Source: a virus. Taken from it: a stretch of 64,000 nucleotides of DNA. Under the pieces are notes generated by a model. That model ran no database searches, had not been told where the DNA came from, and saw only the letters and a program-made list of their open reading frames with translations. Positions 25,371 through 32,589 of this stretch are shown piece after piece. The DNA lies in the IMG/VR virus record IMGVR_UViG_3300010413_000016, positions 1 through 64,000 of that record. One strand, written 5' to 3'. The position numbers and the translations under genes were made by a program. The stretch's first letter is position 1. Each line of letters begins with the position of its first letter.

Positions 25371-26462
25371 ATGTCGGGACACTGCAACTGTGACAATTGC
25401 GAAAGTACTGCCGTAACTGAAACGGGGACTGAGCACCAAGCACCAACTGGTGAATACAACTATACCGATTACTCTGAAAAAATGACTGATCTCGTTTTTT
25501 CCTATGACAAAGATTTCTATCCATTGGATAGCGATCTTCCAGATCCACAAGTAGATCCTATTATTCCAGGAGCAAAGGTACCCCTACAGAAGGTAGGTAT
25601 TGCTCCAGTAGATCTACCCATTCGTGTAAAGCGTCGAGATGGGGACGATCAAATTCTCCAAGCTCAAGCGTCTTTGTATTGTTCTCTTGATGATGAGAAT
25701 GCTAAAGGATTAAACCTTAGTCGTCTTTACATTCTTATGCACAATACAATTAAGGACCACCTCACTGTAGATGGAATTAAATCAGCTCTACAGGAGATGG
25801 CTACAAAACAAGGTAGCAATAGCGCATTCTGCAAGCTGAGATTTAAGTATCCTTGGGTGCAAAAAGCGTTACGCACGCGTATGCCCTTAACACAAGAAGA
25901 TACCGACTCTGGAGCATTCATAACTCTTGATGATGGTAATAAGATCAGCCTTAGGAAGATGGAAGGTCATATTGCTTATAATGTAACTCTTGAGGGACGA
26001 TATCAACGCGACTCCGTTAAACCGTATACCTTCTATCTGACAGTTGAGTACGTATACAGTTCGACCTGTCCATGTAGTTTTGAGTTGGCACACAATGCCA
26101 AAGAAAAACGTGATGCAGCAGCCAACGCTCATAGCCAGCGTAGTATTATGAAAACTACTGTCGAATTTGATCCTAACAACGTTGTGTGGATCGAAGATCT
26201 GGTAGAACTGCACCGCGAAAAGATTCCAACGGAAGTTCAGGTCATTGTAAAGCGACGTGATGAACAAGCATTCGCTGAGTTGAATGGTTCCAATCTGCTA
26301 TTCTCTGAGGATGCTGTGAGACTGATGTTTGGTGCTTTGAATGAGTGGTACGATGATGGAAAGATCTATGACTTCTGTGTTGTCACTAGCCACGAAGAAA
26401 GTCTACATCCTTGGAACGCAATTGCAATGGCTTGGAAACATAGCGACATTACGCCCAAGTAA
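25371..26462 (+). CDS. folE2: GTP cyclohydrolase I type 2 (FolE2)
   Basis: 363 aa. It makes 7,8-dihydroneopterin triphosphate from GTP, the first step to preQ0. FolE2 hallmarks: VGIAPVDLPIRV (about 74-85), GLNLSRLYILMH, the metal-ligand motif SSTCPCS at 230-236 (Cys 233 and 235), AHSQRS and VVWIEDLVEL. The cysteine-rich start CNCDNC is unusual and may bind metal. SD GAGGAAA lies before the ATG. QueE, QueD and a DpdA-like gene in the same window point to 7-deazaguanine synthesis rather than folate. Confidence 0.92.
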   Translation: MSGHCNCDNCESTAVTETGTEHQAPTGEYNYTDYSEKMTDLVFSYDKDFYPLDSDLPDPQVDPIIPGAKVPLQKVGIAPVDLPIRVKRRDGDDQILQAQASLYCSLDDENAKGLNLSRLYILMHNTIKDHLTVDGIKSALQEMATKQGSNSAFCKLRFKYPWVQKALRTRMPLTQEDTDSGAFITLDDGNKISLRKMEGHIAYNVTLEGRYQRDSVKPYTFYLTVEYVYSSTCPCSFELAHNAKEKRDAAANAHSQRSIMKTTVEFDPNNVVWIEDLVELHREKIPTEVQVIVKRRDEQAFAELNGSNLLFSEDAVRLMFGALNEWYDDGKIYDFCVVTSHEESLHPWNAIAMAWKHSDITPK

Positions 26463-26500
26463 TACTTGGGCTCATATAACACAACAAAAAGGAAAGAAAA

Positions 26501-26695
26501 ATGGCTACAATAGAACAAAGAGTGCTGACAATCGGTCCCAATAATGGGGTGCGAGTTTATAAATCAATTCGTGCAACCAGTAGAGCCCTGAGTGGGACTG
26601 GGTCCGATGATATGCGATCTACCATTTCTCGTCGGTTGAGTGAAGGTGGTGGTTATATTGGTGATGTGTTCATTACATCTGCAACCAAATATTAA
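26501..26695 (+). CDS. small basic hypothetical protein
   Basis: 64 aa, rich in R, S, T and G; not recognised. A good SD (AAAGGAAAG) precedes the ATG and a strong terminator follows, so it closes the FolE2 transcription unit. Confidence 0.7.
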   Translation: MATIEQRVLTIGPNNGVRVYKSIRATSRALSGTGSDDMRSTISRRLSEGGGYIGDVFITSATKY

Positions 26696-26703
26696 CACAA
26701 GAC

Positions 26704-26727
26704 AAAGGCCCTTCGGGGCCTTTTTTC
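26704..26727 (+). terminator. Rho-independent terminator (UUCG loop)
   Basis: Arms AAGGCCC (26705-26711) and GGGCCTT (26716-26722) around the stable TTCG tetraloop, with a T run. Confidence 0.95.
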
Positions 26728-26745
26728 ATCGTCATATATACCTAT

Positions 26746-27012
26746 ATGATGAATACCAAAAAAGAAATATACTTTAGCATCGCTGAAAAAGAGATCATTA
26801 ATTGGATGGTGAATCAAGCTGGAACCACTCAAATTGAAGCTGTTGAGCATGTCATCTCACAAAAACGAGAACTTGCGTATATTCATGGCCAAAGAGGCAA
26901 TTTAGCACTTCAACGGCAACTCCTCAAAGAAATTAATGAGTGGGACGACCAGGCTGAACAAGACTATCAAAATATCGCTCAAAAAGAACAAAAAATATAC
27001 GTCCCAGGTTGA
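26746..27012 (+). CDS. small helical hypothetical protein
   Basis: 88 aa, charged and almost entirely helical (KEIINWMVNQAGTTQIEAVE, then LALQRQLLKEINEWDDQAEQ). No clear SD before ATG 26746 (a second ATG at 26749). The stop codon forms part of the -35 of the next promoter. Function unknown. Confidence 0.62.
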   Translation: MMNTKKEIYFSIAEKEIINWMVNQAGTTQIEAVEHVISQKRELAYIHGQRGNLALQRQLLKEINEWDDQAEQDYQNIAQKEQKIYVPG

Positions 27013-27037
27013 CTTTATTCGTGGGTTCGGGTATAGT
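27009..27037 (+). promoter_or_regulatory. sigma70-type promoter beside a late-like box
   Basis: TTGACT, 17-base spacer, TATAGT. Arms AGTTAGTAA (27035-27043) and TTACTAACT (27057-27065) overlap the -10 end and the leader. GTAAATA at 27040-27046 resembles a late box. Confidence 0.75.
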
Positions 27038-27079
27038 TAGTAAATACCTTAGCAAATTACTAACTTATTAGGAGGCAGT

Positions 27080-27469
27080 ATGTTTCACCCCATTGAAATC
27101 CCATTCGAATCAAAAATGTTGTTCAACGTCGTCAAGCTCAAAGAAGGCGTATCTATGGATGATGTAGAACTTGTCCTTGGCGAGATGTGTAACACAGTAA
27201 AGAACACATATGGCAATGACGCAGGTGGCTTTATCGCAGGTCAGGTTTTCAAATATGCTGGTTTTATTTCCGACGAAGGATCTGTCAATCAACCCAGCGA
27301 TGAAACCGAAAACCATATCGCGATCGTCACTTACTGGAAGTCCTTCGAACAGCATGAAGTATCTCATGCAGATGCTGTGTTCCTGGACAAGTTTTCGGCG
27401 CTGGCGGAACTGTGCGAAAATACGTACGAAATTGGGTATGACTTGTTGTGGCAAGGCGTCCCTGAATAA
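27080..27469 (+). CDS. ABM/dimeric alpha-beta barrel-like protein
   Basis: 129 aa. The C-terminal half has the order strand-helix seen in antibiotic-biosynthesis-monooxygenase or EthD-like dimeric barrels (HIAIVTYWKSFEQHEVSHAD, then FSALAELCENTYEIGYDLLW), but this is a shape argument only. SD AGGAGG lies before the ATG. Own sigma70 promoter and a possible late box. A hairpin follows the stop (27478-27498). Confidence 0.65.
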   Translation: MFHPIEIPFESKMLFNVVKLKEGVSMDDVELVLGEMCNTVKNTYGNDAGGFIAGQVFKYAGFISDEGSVNQPSDETENHIAIVTYWKSFEQHEVSHADAVFLDKFSALAELCENTYEIGYDLLWQGVPE

Positions 27470-27477
27470 ATTACACT

Positions 27478-27515
27478 TTGGAGGCCCTGTGCCTCCAACC
27501 ATTTTAATGTGAGGC
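27478..27515 (+). promoter_or_regulatory. hairpin with alternative pairing to the next SD
   Basis: Arms TTGGAGGC (27478-27485) and GCCTCCAA (27491-27498) form an 8-bp stem. The same GCCTC could instead pair with the SD GAGGC at 27511-27515. A weak terminator or a translational switch are both possible. Confidence 0.45.
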
Positions 27516-27520
27516 AATTA

Positions 27521-27733
27521 GTGAAAACGTTAATTGGAACGGTTACAATCATAACAGTTGAAGATGAAAACTATATAGAAGATGTGTACAGAGATCTAAC
27601 AGAACTAAGACGTGAATTTATTCATCCTCATGGGGTACTATCTGAAATTAGTAAGCAAAAACAAAAAGATCTTGTTGATGAAGGTTACCATATCCAATCA
27701 GTTTGCATTGACCCAACGGAATTAATTTGGTAA
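27521..27733 (+). CDS. hypothetical small protein
   Basis: 70 aa, alpha/beta; not recognised. GTG at 27521 is preferred because GAGGC lies 5 bases upstream; the frame is open from ATG 27509. The 3' end contains the -35 of the following promoter. Confidence 0.62.
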   Translation: MKTLIGTVTIITVEDENYIEDVYRDLTELRREFIHPHGVLSEISKQKQKDLVDEGYHIQSVCIDPTELIW

Positions 27734-27736
27734 AAT
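27708..27736 (+). promoter_or_regulatory. sigma70-type promoter
   Basis: TTGACC, 17-base spacer, TAAAAT, directly followed by the SD-covering hairpin. Confidence 0.75.
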
Positions 27737-27737
27737 A

Positions 27738-27761
27738 TTCTTCGAATAATCATTCGGAGAA
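27738..27761 (+). promoter_or_regulatory. 10-bp hairpin that covers the SD
   Basis: TTCTTCGAAT (27738-27747) pairs with ATTCGGAGAA (27752-27761), one G-T wobble, 4-base loop. The SD CGGAGA is in the 3' arm; the predicted RNA start (about 27743) falls inside the 5' arm. Confidence 0.75.
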
Positions 27762-27765
27762 CAAG

Positions 27766-28113
27766 ATGTGTGAAGTCATAGAAACTGGATTCAAAATCAG
27801 ACGTCGCAGTGACGGTCTCTTTTCAACTGGTGGCATGTATCCGAAGTTTAACACGAAAGGGAAACTTTGGCGACAGCGAAATTTTCTGACAAATCACCTC
27901 CATGTAGTATCATCCTTGAGCGTATACGACGATTGTGATGTTGTAATCGTTGAAGTGAGAGTACAAGATACTTCTCAGACTGTTGAAGAGTTCTGTGCGT
28001 CTGCCAGGCAGACCAAAAAAGATAAAGAACTCTCCGCAAAAAAGGCCATGGAGGACAAACGAAAAGAGGAACGGCGAGTCTTATACAAGACACTTCAAAA
28101 AGAATTTGGTTAA
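27766..28113 (+). CDS. conserved phage protein (GLFSTGG family)
   Basis: 115 aa. It carries the pattern RRRSDGLFSTGGMYPKF...GKLWRQRNFLTNHL, which I recognise from small phage proteins of unknown function, then a VVIVEVRV strand and a charged helix (KKAMEDKRKEERRVLYK). The ATG at 27766 is chosen from SD CGGAGA (27755-27760). Expression is probably limited to transcripts from its own promoter because of the hairpin. Confidence 0.75.
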   Translation: MCEVIETGFKIRRRSDGLFSTGGMYPKFNTKGKLWRQRNFLTNHLHVVSSLSVYDDCDVVIVEVRVQDTSQTVEEFCASARQTKKDKELSAKKAMEDKRKEERRVLYKTLQKEFG

Positions 28114-28127
28114 TTTGTAGTTGACCA

Positions 28128-28156
28128 TTGACATCCAACTCCTATTGTTGTAGTAT
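28128..28156 (+). promoter_or_regulatory. sigma70-type promoter with -10 in a long hairpin
   Basis: TTGACA, 17-base spacer, TAGTAT. The -10 overlaps the loop end of the 5' arm and the expected RNA start (about 28163) is in the loop. Confidence 0.8.
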
Positions 28157-28183
28157 ATGAATATAACTATAACAATAGGAGTT
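28137..28183 (+). promoter_or_regulatory. 18-bp hairpin that covers the SD
   Basis: 28137-28154 pairs with 28166-28183: 13 perfect pairs, one G-T, then four more. The 3' arm holds the SD AGGAG (28177-28181). The loop is 11 bases. Confidence 0.82.
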
Positions 28184-28192
28184 TTTCTTTTT

Positions 28193-28567
28193 ATGGTAAA
28201 AGAAGTATTCTGCACACTTCAAATAGAAGGTACACACAACTGGCCTTCCTGCCCCTTTGACGAAGTAGCTTATCTTCGTGATCCACACAGACACGTATTT
28301 CATATTAAAGCTCATAAACCCGTATTTCATGACGATCGTGACGTTGAGTTTATTATGCTCAAACACAAGATTCAAAAATTTTTGATTGGAAAATATTGGT
28401 CAGGCTACACACCTCGAGAAGAATTTTCAGGAACAGCTGTTTGTGAATTTGGTTCCATGTCTTGTGAGATGATAGCACAAGAACTTATCGAAGTATTTGA
28501 CCTTTCTCGTTGTGAAGTATCCGAAGATAATGAGAATGGCGCCATCGTAACGAACGTTACCGACTAG
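28193..28567 (+). CDS. conserved phage protein, possibly T-fold (PTPS-like)
   Basis: 124 aa. It contains GTHNWPSCP, then LRDPHRHVFHIKAH and FHDDRDVEFIMLKHKIQKFL. The spacing of H...HRH followed by a strand and then a helix recalls the zinc site of 6-pyruvoyl/6-carboxytetrahydropterin synthases (H...HGH), though the overall match is weak. Related short phage proteins are annotated as unknown. The ATG at 28193 lies 11 bases after AGGAG. If T-fold, it could act near the QueD/FolE2 pathway; this is inference only. Confidence 0.7.
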   Translation: MVKEVFCTLQIEGTHNWPSCPFDEVAYLRDPHRHVFHIKAHKPVFHDDRDVEFIMLKHKIQKFLIGKYWSGYTPREEFSGTAVCEFGSMSCEMIAQELIEVFDLSRCEVSEDNENGAIVTNVTD

Positions 28568-28576
28568 GAAAAATAT

Positions 28577-29014
28577 ATGGCCAACGAATTGCTGCTCACA
28601 GGGAAACTGCTCGAGTGTAACGTGGTTCTTCCGACAGGAAGAATGTACTCCAAAAAAGAGATGGTAGACGTAATCCACCAATTCAAAGTCGAAATTAGCA
28701 ACGCGCCTAAATTTGGTACAATTTCCAACGATGCTAGCGCTGTGGTGGGCGTGCAAAACATATCTCATCGTATAGTTGATGTGTACATGGAAGGGAATAG
28801 TGTATACTGCACAATATCTGTCCTGGATACTCCCAAAGGCAATTTCGTGTCTTCTTTATTTGATGCCAACGTGCCAATGAAGTTGTTGCCAATGGTGTTC
28901 GGCAAAATAGAAGAGAAATCAGGAATACAAAAAGTCACACCAATGTCAATTGCAAGCATCAACGTATCGCAAACTGATGATGACAGTAACGAATTAATCA
29001 AATTAGAGAACTAG
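28577..29014 (+). CDS. prohead-protease-like fold protein, catalytic residue not evident
   Basis: 145 aa. The order LPTGRMYSKKEM, then NISHRIVDVYMEGNSVYCTISVLDTPKG, then VPMKLLPMVFG is that of phage S80-type prohead proteases (GRxYP, SHxI, ILDTPxG, S-S-R-G), but the serine-bearing SSRG segment is replaced by KLLPMVFG. It may be a non-catalytic paralog. SD GGAAAA lies 8 bases before the ATG; the DpdA-like gene follows directly. Confidence 0.6.
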   Translation: MANELLLTGKLLECNVVLPTGRMYSKKEMVDVIHQFKVEISNAPKFGTISNDASAVVGVQNISHRIVDVYMEGNSVYCTISVLDTPKGNFVSSLFDANVPMKLLPMVFGKIEEKSGIQKVTPMSIASINVSQTDDDSNELIKLEN

Positions 29015-29015
29015 T

Positions 29016-29888
29016 ATGACGTCTTACAAACCAACAATCCCAATGAATGAACCACAGTTTTGTTTTATTGCACCAATCGAATATCTAGATTTCGTACCAC
29101 AAGAATCTCGTGCGCACCTTGTGTTGGCACATCTTGTTGATTCCAGTGAAACCTACGCCAGCTTTTATAAGAAGCGTTCGGAGGATGGTGATTACATCAT
29201 GATGGACAACTCAGCGTATGAGTTAAAAGAACCATACAGTCCTGACAAACTACTGGAGTTGGCTAATAAGTGTGGAGCAGTTGCCATTGTTCTTCCTGAC
29301 TATCCATTCCAACCATGTGAAGTGACTATTGAGGCAGCCGAGAAATTCATTCCACAGTTCAAGGAAGAAGGTTACGATACGTTCTTTGTTCCCCAGTCAG
29401 AGAAAGGCAATTTGGATGATTGGCTAGAAGGATACAAGTACGCATCACAACATCCAGACATTGACATCATCGGCATGTCGATTCTTGGAATCCCAAATGC
29501 GATTCCCCATATTGATCCAGCTTTTAGTCGTGTAGTAATGACTCAAATGCTCAAAGATCGCAACATGCTATCAAACATTAAACGTCATCATTACTTGGGA
29601 CTGAATTCAGGACCAAAACTTGAGATCCCTTCACTGTTACGCATGGGAGTATTGGACACGATTGACTCGTCAGGACCAGTTTGGGCAGGAATTGTAGGTC
29701 ACCAATATACCAACGAAGCAGACAGTCTTCAGATGGTATCAAAGATTAAGTTGCCGGTGAACTTTGAATTGCCAGGCAGCAAAGATGAGATGACACACGA
29801 ACGTATTAAACACAACATCAAGATGACTCAAGAATTGTTTGATCCTGAATTTTGGAACAGGGGTTCGGTTTGGTACGCGGAAGAGTGA
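29016..29888 (+). CDS. dpdA: TGT/DpdA-like DNA transglycosylase (probable)
   Basis: 290 aa. A TIM-barrel protein of the tRNA-guanine transglycosylase superfamily by pattern: FCFIAPIEYLDF, YIMMDNSAYEL, IVLPDYPFQ, FFVPQSEKG, IDIIGMSILGIP, HYLGLNSGPKLEIPSLL and DTIDSSGPVWAG. Phage DpdA enzymes exchange guanine in DNA for a 7-deazaguanine. Aspartates in MMDNSAYE, LPDYPF and DTIDSSG are candidates for the catalytic pair. FolE2, QueE and QueD in the same window support this role; a bacterial tRNA TGT would be longer and have a clear C-terminal zinc site, not seen here. Confidence 0.68.
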   Translation: MTSYKPTIPMNEPQFCFIAPIEYLDFVPQESRAHLVLAHLVDSSETYASFYKKRSEDGDYIMMDNSAYELKEPYSPDKLLELANKCGAVAIVLPDYPFQPCEVTIEAAEKFIPQFKEEGYDTFFVPQSEKGNLDDWLEGYKYASQHPDIDIIGMSILGIPNAIPHIDPAFSRVVMTQMLKDRNMLSNIKRHHYLGLNSGPKLEIPSLLRMGVLDTIDSSGPVWAGIVGHQYTNEADSLQMVSKIKLPVNFELPGSKDEMTHERIKHNIKMTQELFDPEFWNRGSVWYAEE

Positions 29889-30187
29889 CTCTAGACTACA
29901 TGGATCTGGAAAATTTTCCAGATGAACTCAGAGGAGTATTGGTGGGGCCTAATATTCCACCAACGCCTCGTGAGTGTGCCGCTTTAACACCACATTGGAA
30001 AGATTGTATCAAGTTGGACGATAGAAAAATTTTCGTGTGGCTGGAAGGAATGTATACATCACAACTAGACAACGCTTGGTATCAGTGCGACGACAAAGAA
30101 GAAAAAGAAGAACTTCGGTTACAGATACTAGAAAAAAGACAAGAGTGGTTACAGTTCTGGCTGAAAAACATTTACCACGAACAATAA
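29885..30187 (+). CDS. small hypothetical protein coupled to dpdA
   Basis: 100 aa, tryptophan-rich (HWKDCI, IFVWLEGMY, EWLQFWLKNIY); not recognised. GTG at 29885 overlaps the dpdA-like stop (GTGA) and follows GGAAGA; ATG 29900 is an alternative. Translational coupling suggests a functional link with the transglycosylase, but no domain supports it. Confidence 0.65.
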   Translation: MTLDYMDLENFPDELRGVLVGPNIPPTPRECAALTPHWKDCIKLDDRKIFVWLEGMYTSQLDNAWYQCDDKEEKEELRLQILEKRQEWLQFWLKNIYHEQ

Positions 30188-30202
30188 TAACAAAGGAAAA
30201 AA

Positions 30203-30751
30203 ATGTTTATAAATCCAAAGATAGCAATTGAGAATGGATGGATTATTCCACCTTCTGACAATTTTGATTGGGAAAAATATGTTCAACCAAATGCAATAGA
30301 CTTTACGATCGATAGCTTGTTTACAATCAACGACAAAGTATCATTCATTATTAGCGAATCAGGTAAACAAATGCGCAAAGGTGAACCCGTTGTGGCAAAT
30401 CAGTTTGAAGATGGTTTATCATATTGGATGTTAGAATCCAATTCTGTTTATGACTTTATGTCAAACTTTTATGTTAACTTGCCTGATGGTGTTGCTTGTG
30501 AAATGATTGTTCGTAGCACATTTAATCGCAACGGAATCTTCCTCACAAGTGGATTATACGATAGTGGATTCAAAGGTAATATAGCTGGAGCACTGCATAA
30601 CCGTAGTGGTGTTGCATATATCTCTCCAGGCACACGTGTTGGCCAAATTAAATTCATTGCATCTGATAGCGAAGGCTCATATGCAGGCCAATACAACACA
30701 GAAAATGGCCAGCACTGGTCAGATGCAATTAAAAATAAGGAAGATAAATGA
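30203..30751 (+). CDS. dcd: dCTP deaminase/dUTPase family protein
   Basis: 182 aa. Family motifs: VQPNAIDFTIDSLF (N-terminal strand), the catalytic/binding VRSTFNRNGIF, YDSGFKGNIAGALHN and GTRVGQIKFI, then a C-terminal QYNTENGQHW lid. Members convert dCTP to dUTP or hydrolyse dUTP, feeding dTTP or an altered-base pool. Slightly shorter than bacterial Dcd (193 aa). SD AAAGGAAA; the stop overlaps the next ATG (ATGA). Confidence 0.85.
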   Translation: MFINPKIAIENGWIIPPSDNFDWEKYVQPNAIDFTIDSLFTINDKVSFIISESGKQMRKGEPVVANQFEDGLSYWMLESNSVYDFMSNFYVNLPDGVACEMIVRSTFNRNGIFLTSGLYDSGFKGNIAGALHNRSGVAYISPGTRVGQIKFIASDSEGSYAGQYNTENGQHWSDAIKNKEDK

Positions 30752-31392
30752 TTTTTGAAACTATGGCGGCAGCATTCGTAATCACGAGTGGGTGGTTTTG
30801 GGTTGGTACGGTACTAACGTTTTTGATTATTTTAGCATTGTCAGAAAATGATCACAATTGGCTAGCTGGTATCTTTGCAGGTGGTTTTGTGTATGTAGTA
30901 ACCACAACAAATCCAACGTTGTTTGATTGGAGTTGGTCATCGATTATTTTTGTGTCACTACTGTATGTTGTTATTGGCTGTTTATGGTCACTAGCCAAAT
31001 GGTTCTTCTATGTACGTAGCTATGCAGAAGCTTTTAAGGAATATAAACTACGGTGGATTCGTAAGTATAACAAACAGCATCCCAATTCACCTATTGCCGA
31101 AGATGCAAGTGTACGGCTTTCACAAGTTTGTGATGACAATTTATCAAACTTCCATAGCTTTATGAGAGCACATGCGCATCAAGGTAAACTAATGACATCC
31201 AATCTGCCAAGGTGGACAAACGAAAAGGATAGAATCGTTCCGTGGATAATGTTTTGGCCAACCTCTTTTGTGTGGACAATGTTAAATGAGCCTACTGTTC
31301 GAATGGCCAAAGCAGCATACCAATCAATGGGCAAACTTTTTGATTCTATTACCAAATCTGTTAACTTGAGCGTTGGCGTTTCCGATGAATAA
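30748..31392 (+). CDS. phage membrane protein
   Basis: 214 aa. Three or four hydrophobic segments in the first 100 residues (about 8-35, 42-55, 64-85) precede a cytoplasmic helical region with basic and aromatic residues and a final hydrophobic patch (IMFWPTSFVWTML). Not recognised beyond similarity of type to inner-membrane proteins of large T4-like phages. It overlaps the dcd-like gene by 4 bases. Confidence 0.75.
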   Translation: MIFETMAAAFVITSGWFWVGTVLTFLIILALSENDHNWLAGIFAGGFVYVVTTTNPTLFDWSWSSIIFVSLLYVVIGCLWSLAKWFFYVRSYAEAFKEYKLRWIRKYNKQHPNSPIAEDASVRLSQVCDDNLSNFHSFMRAHAHQGKLMTSNLPRWTNEKDRIVPWIMFWPTSFVWTMLNEPTVRMAKAAYQSMGKLFDSITKSVNLSVGVSDE

Positions 31393-31477
31393 TATTTTTG
31401 ATCGAATCAATTATGGATTTCGTCCAGGTGAGGTGGTAGTCTTTATGGCTACCACCAAACCAAAAAACAAAAATTAA
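31385..31477 (+). CDS. 30-residue peptide resembling a truncated P-loop lead-in
   Basis: MNNIFDRINYGFRPGEVVVF, then a ten-residue basic end. FRPGEVVVFMA looks like the strand before Walker A in DnaB/RecA-type ATPases (GFRPGExxxIxA), but the P-loop itself is absent. It overlaps the previous stop region by 8 bases and has a weak SD. The codons also encode an inverted repeat GGTGGTAG/CTACCACC (31432-31456). It may be a gene remnant. Confidence 0.4.
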   Translation: MNNIFDRINYGFRPGEVVVFMATTKPKNKN

Positions 31478-31491
31478 AAAAGAAGGCGCGT

Positions 31492-32130
31492 ATGAGCTCA
31501 CCAAAAGACAAACCAAGAGGGTACTTTAAGTACCTCTTGACAATTGATTGTGAGACCACAGGTCTCAACTTCGAGACAGACGACCCATCTGATGGACAAC
31601 AGACGGTATCGTGGGGAGTAATTGTAGCTGATGCTACTACTCTTAAACCAGTCGAAGACTTATATGTTGAAATCAAATGGAACGAAGAAAGTATTCGGAA
31701 ACGAGAAGAAGATCCATCGTTTGGTAAAAAAGCTGAAAAAATTCACGGACTGACACAAGATTATCTTGAACAAAATGGTGTAACAGAAGAAGAGGCCGTC
31801 ACTCAAATTGCTAACCTAATCCTAAAATATTGGGGACCAACTGTGAGCGTCAGAACGTTAGGACATAATGTTCACACTTTCGATATGCCATTTTTGCGAT
31901 CCATGTTCCGTCGAGTTGGAATTGAATTGAAATTCGGGAATCGACACTACGATACAAACAGCCTTGGGTTTATGGTTTATGAAACGTTCAATTCTGATGA
32001 TCTCTTTTCAATTATTGGCTTTGACGAACGTGGACAACATAACGCACTCGAGGATGCACACATGGCTCTTAAATCTGCTCGTGTAACTCGAAAGTTGTTC
32101 AAGGGGATGTTTGAAGGAGACACTAAATGA
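31492..32130 (+). CDS. DEDDh 3'-5' exonuclease (DnaQ/epsilon-like)
   Basis: 212 aa. ExoI motif TIDCETTG (Asp and Glu of DEDD), ExoII HNVHTFDMPF (Asp), and ExoIII HNALEDA with His and Asp five residues apart, which defines the DEDDh class. It probably proofreads or degrades DNA or RNA ends. A DnaQ-like exonuclease together with a DnaE-like polymerase fragment pair in one genome is notable, since Pol III alpha and epsilon are natural partners. SD AGAAGG. Confidence 0.88.
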   Translation: MSSPKDKPRGYFKYLLTIDCETTGLNFETDDPSDGQQTVSWGVIVADATTLKPVEDLYVEIKWNEESIRKREEDPSFGKKAEKIHGLTQDYLEQNGVTEEEAVTQIANLILKYWGPTVSVRTLGHNVHTFDMPFLRSMFRRVGIELKFGNRHYDTNSLGFMVYETFNSDDLFSIIGFDERGQHNALEDAHMALKSARVTRKLFKGMFEGDTK

Positions 32131-32588
32131 AACCATCAGTATACTTAGCAGGTACAATAACAGGCAGTTCTTTCACTGAAGCTACAGGTTGGCGAGAAGA
32201 CGTTACCCAAATCCTCGAAGCAAGTGGGATTGCATGCTTCTCTCCACTACGTACCAAGACTTACCTTCTCGAAGAAACCTGTATTGCTGACTCATATGAA
32301 GAAAAGGTGATGTCATCGCAACGTGGCATTTACGCAAGAGATTTTTATGATTGTAGATCCAAAGATGCAGTATTTGTTAATCTTCTTGGGGCAACGAAAG
32401 TTAGTATTGGTACTGTAATGGAAATTGCTTGGGCGACAGCGTATAGCAAACCTATTGTGTTAGTAATGGAAAAGGAAGGAAATCTACATGATCACGCGAT
32501 GATTCGAGAAGCCTGCCCATTTATAGTACACTCTCTCGAAGAAGGCATTCACATAATGAAATCAATTTTACTACCGTTAGGACACTGA
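32127..32588 (+). CDS. nucleoside 2-deoxyribosyltransferase-like protein
   Basis: 153 aa. Family pattern: SVYLAGTITG at the start (nucleotide-binding loop), ARDFYDCRSKDAVFVNLLG, SIGTVMEIAWATAYSKPIVLVME (catalytic Glu in the GTxMEI segment). These enzymes move or hydrolyse base-deoxyribose bonds and act in nucleotide salvage or altered-base metabolism. It overlaps the exonuclease gene by 4 bases. Confidence 0.8.
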   Translation: MKPSVYLAGTITGSSFTEATGWREDVTQILEASGIACFSPLRTKTYLLEETCIADSYEEKVMSSQRGIYARDFYDCRSKDAVFVNLLGATKVSIGTVMEIAWATAYSKPIVLVMEKEGNLHDHAMIREACPFIVHSLEEGIHIMKSILLPLGH

Positions 32589-32589
32589 T

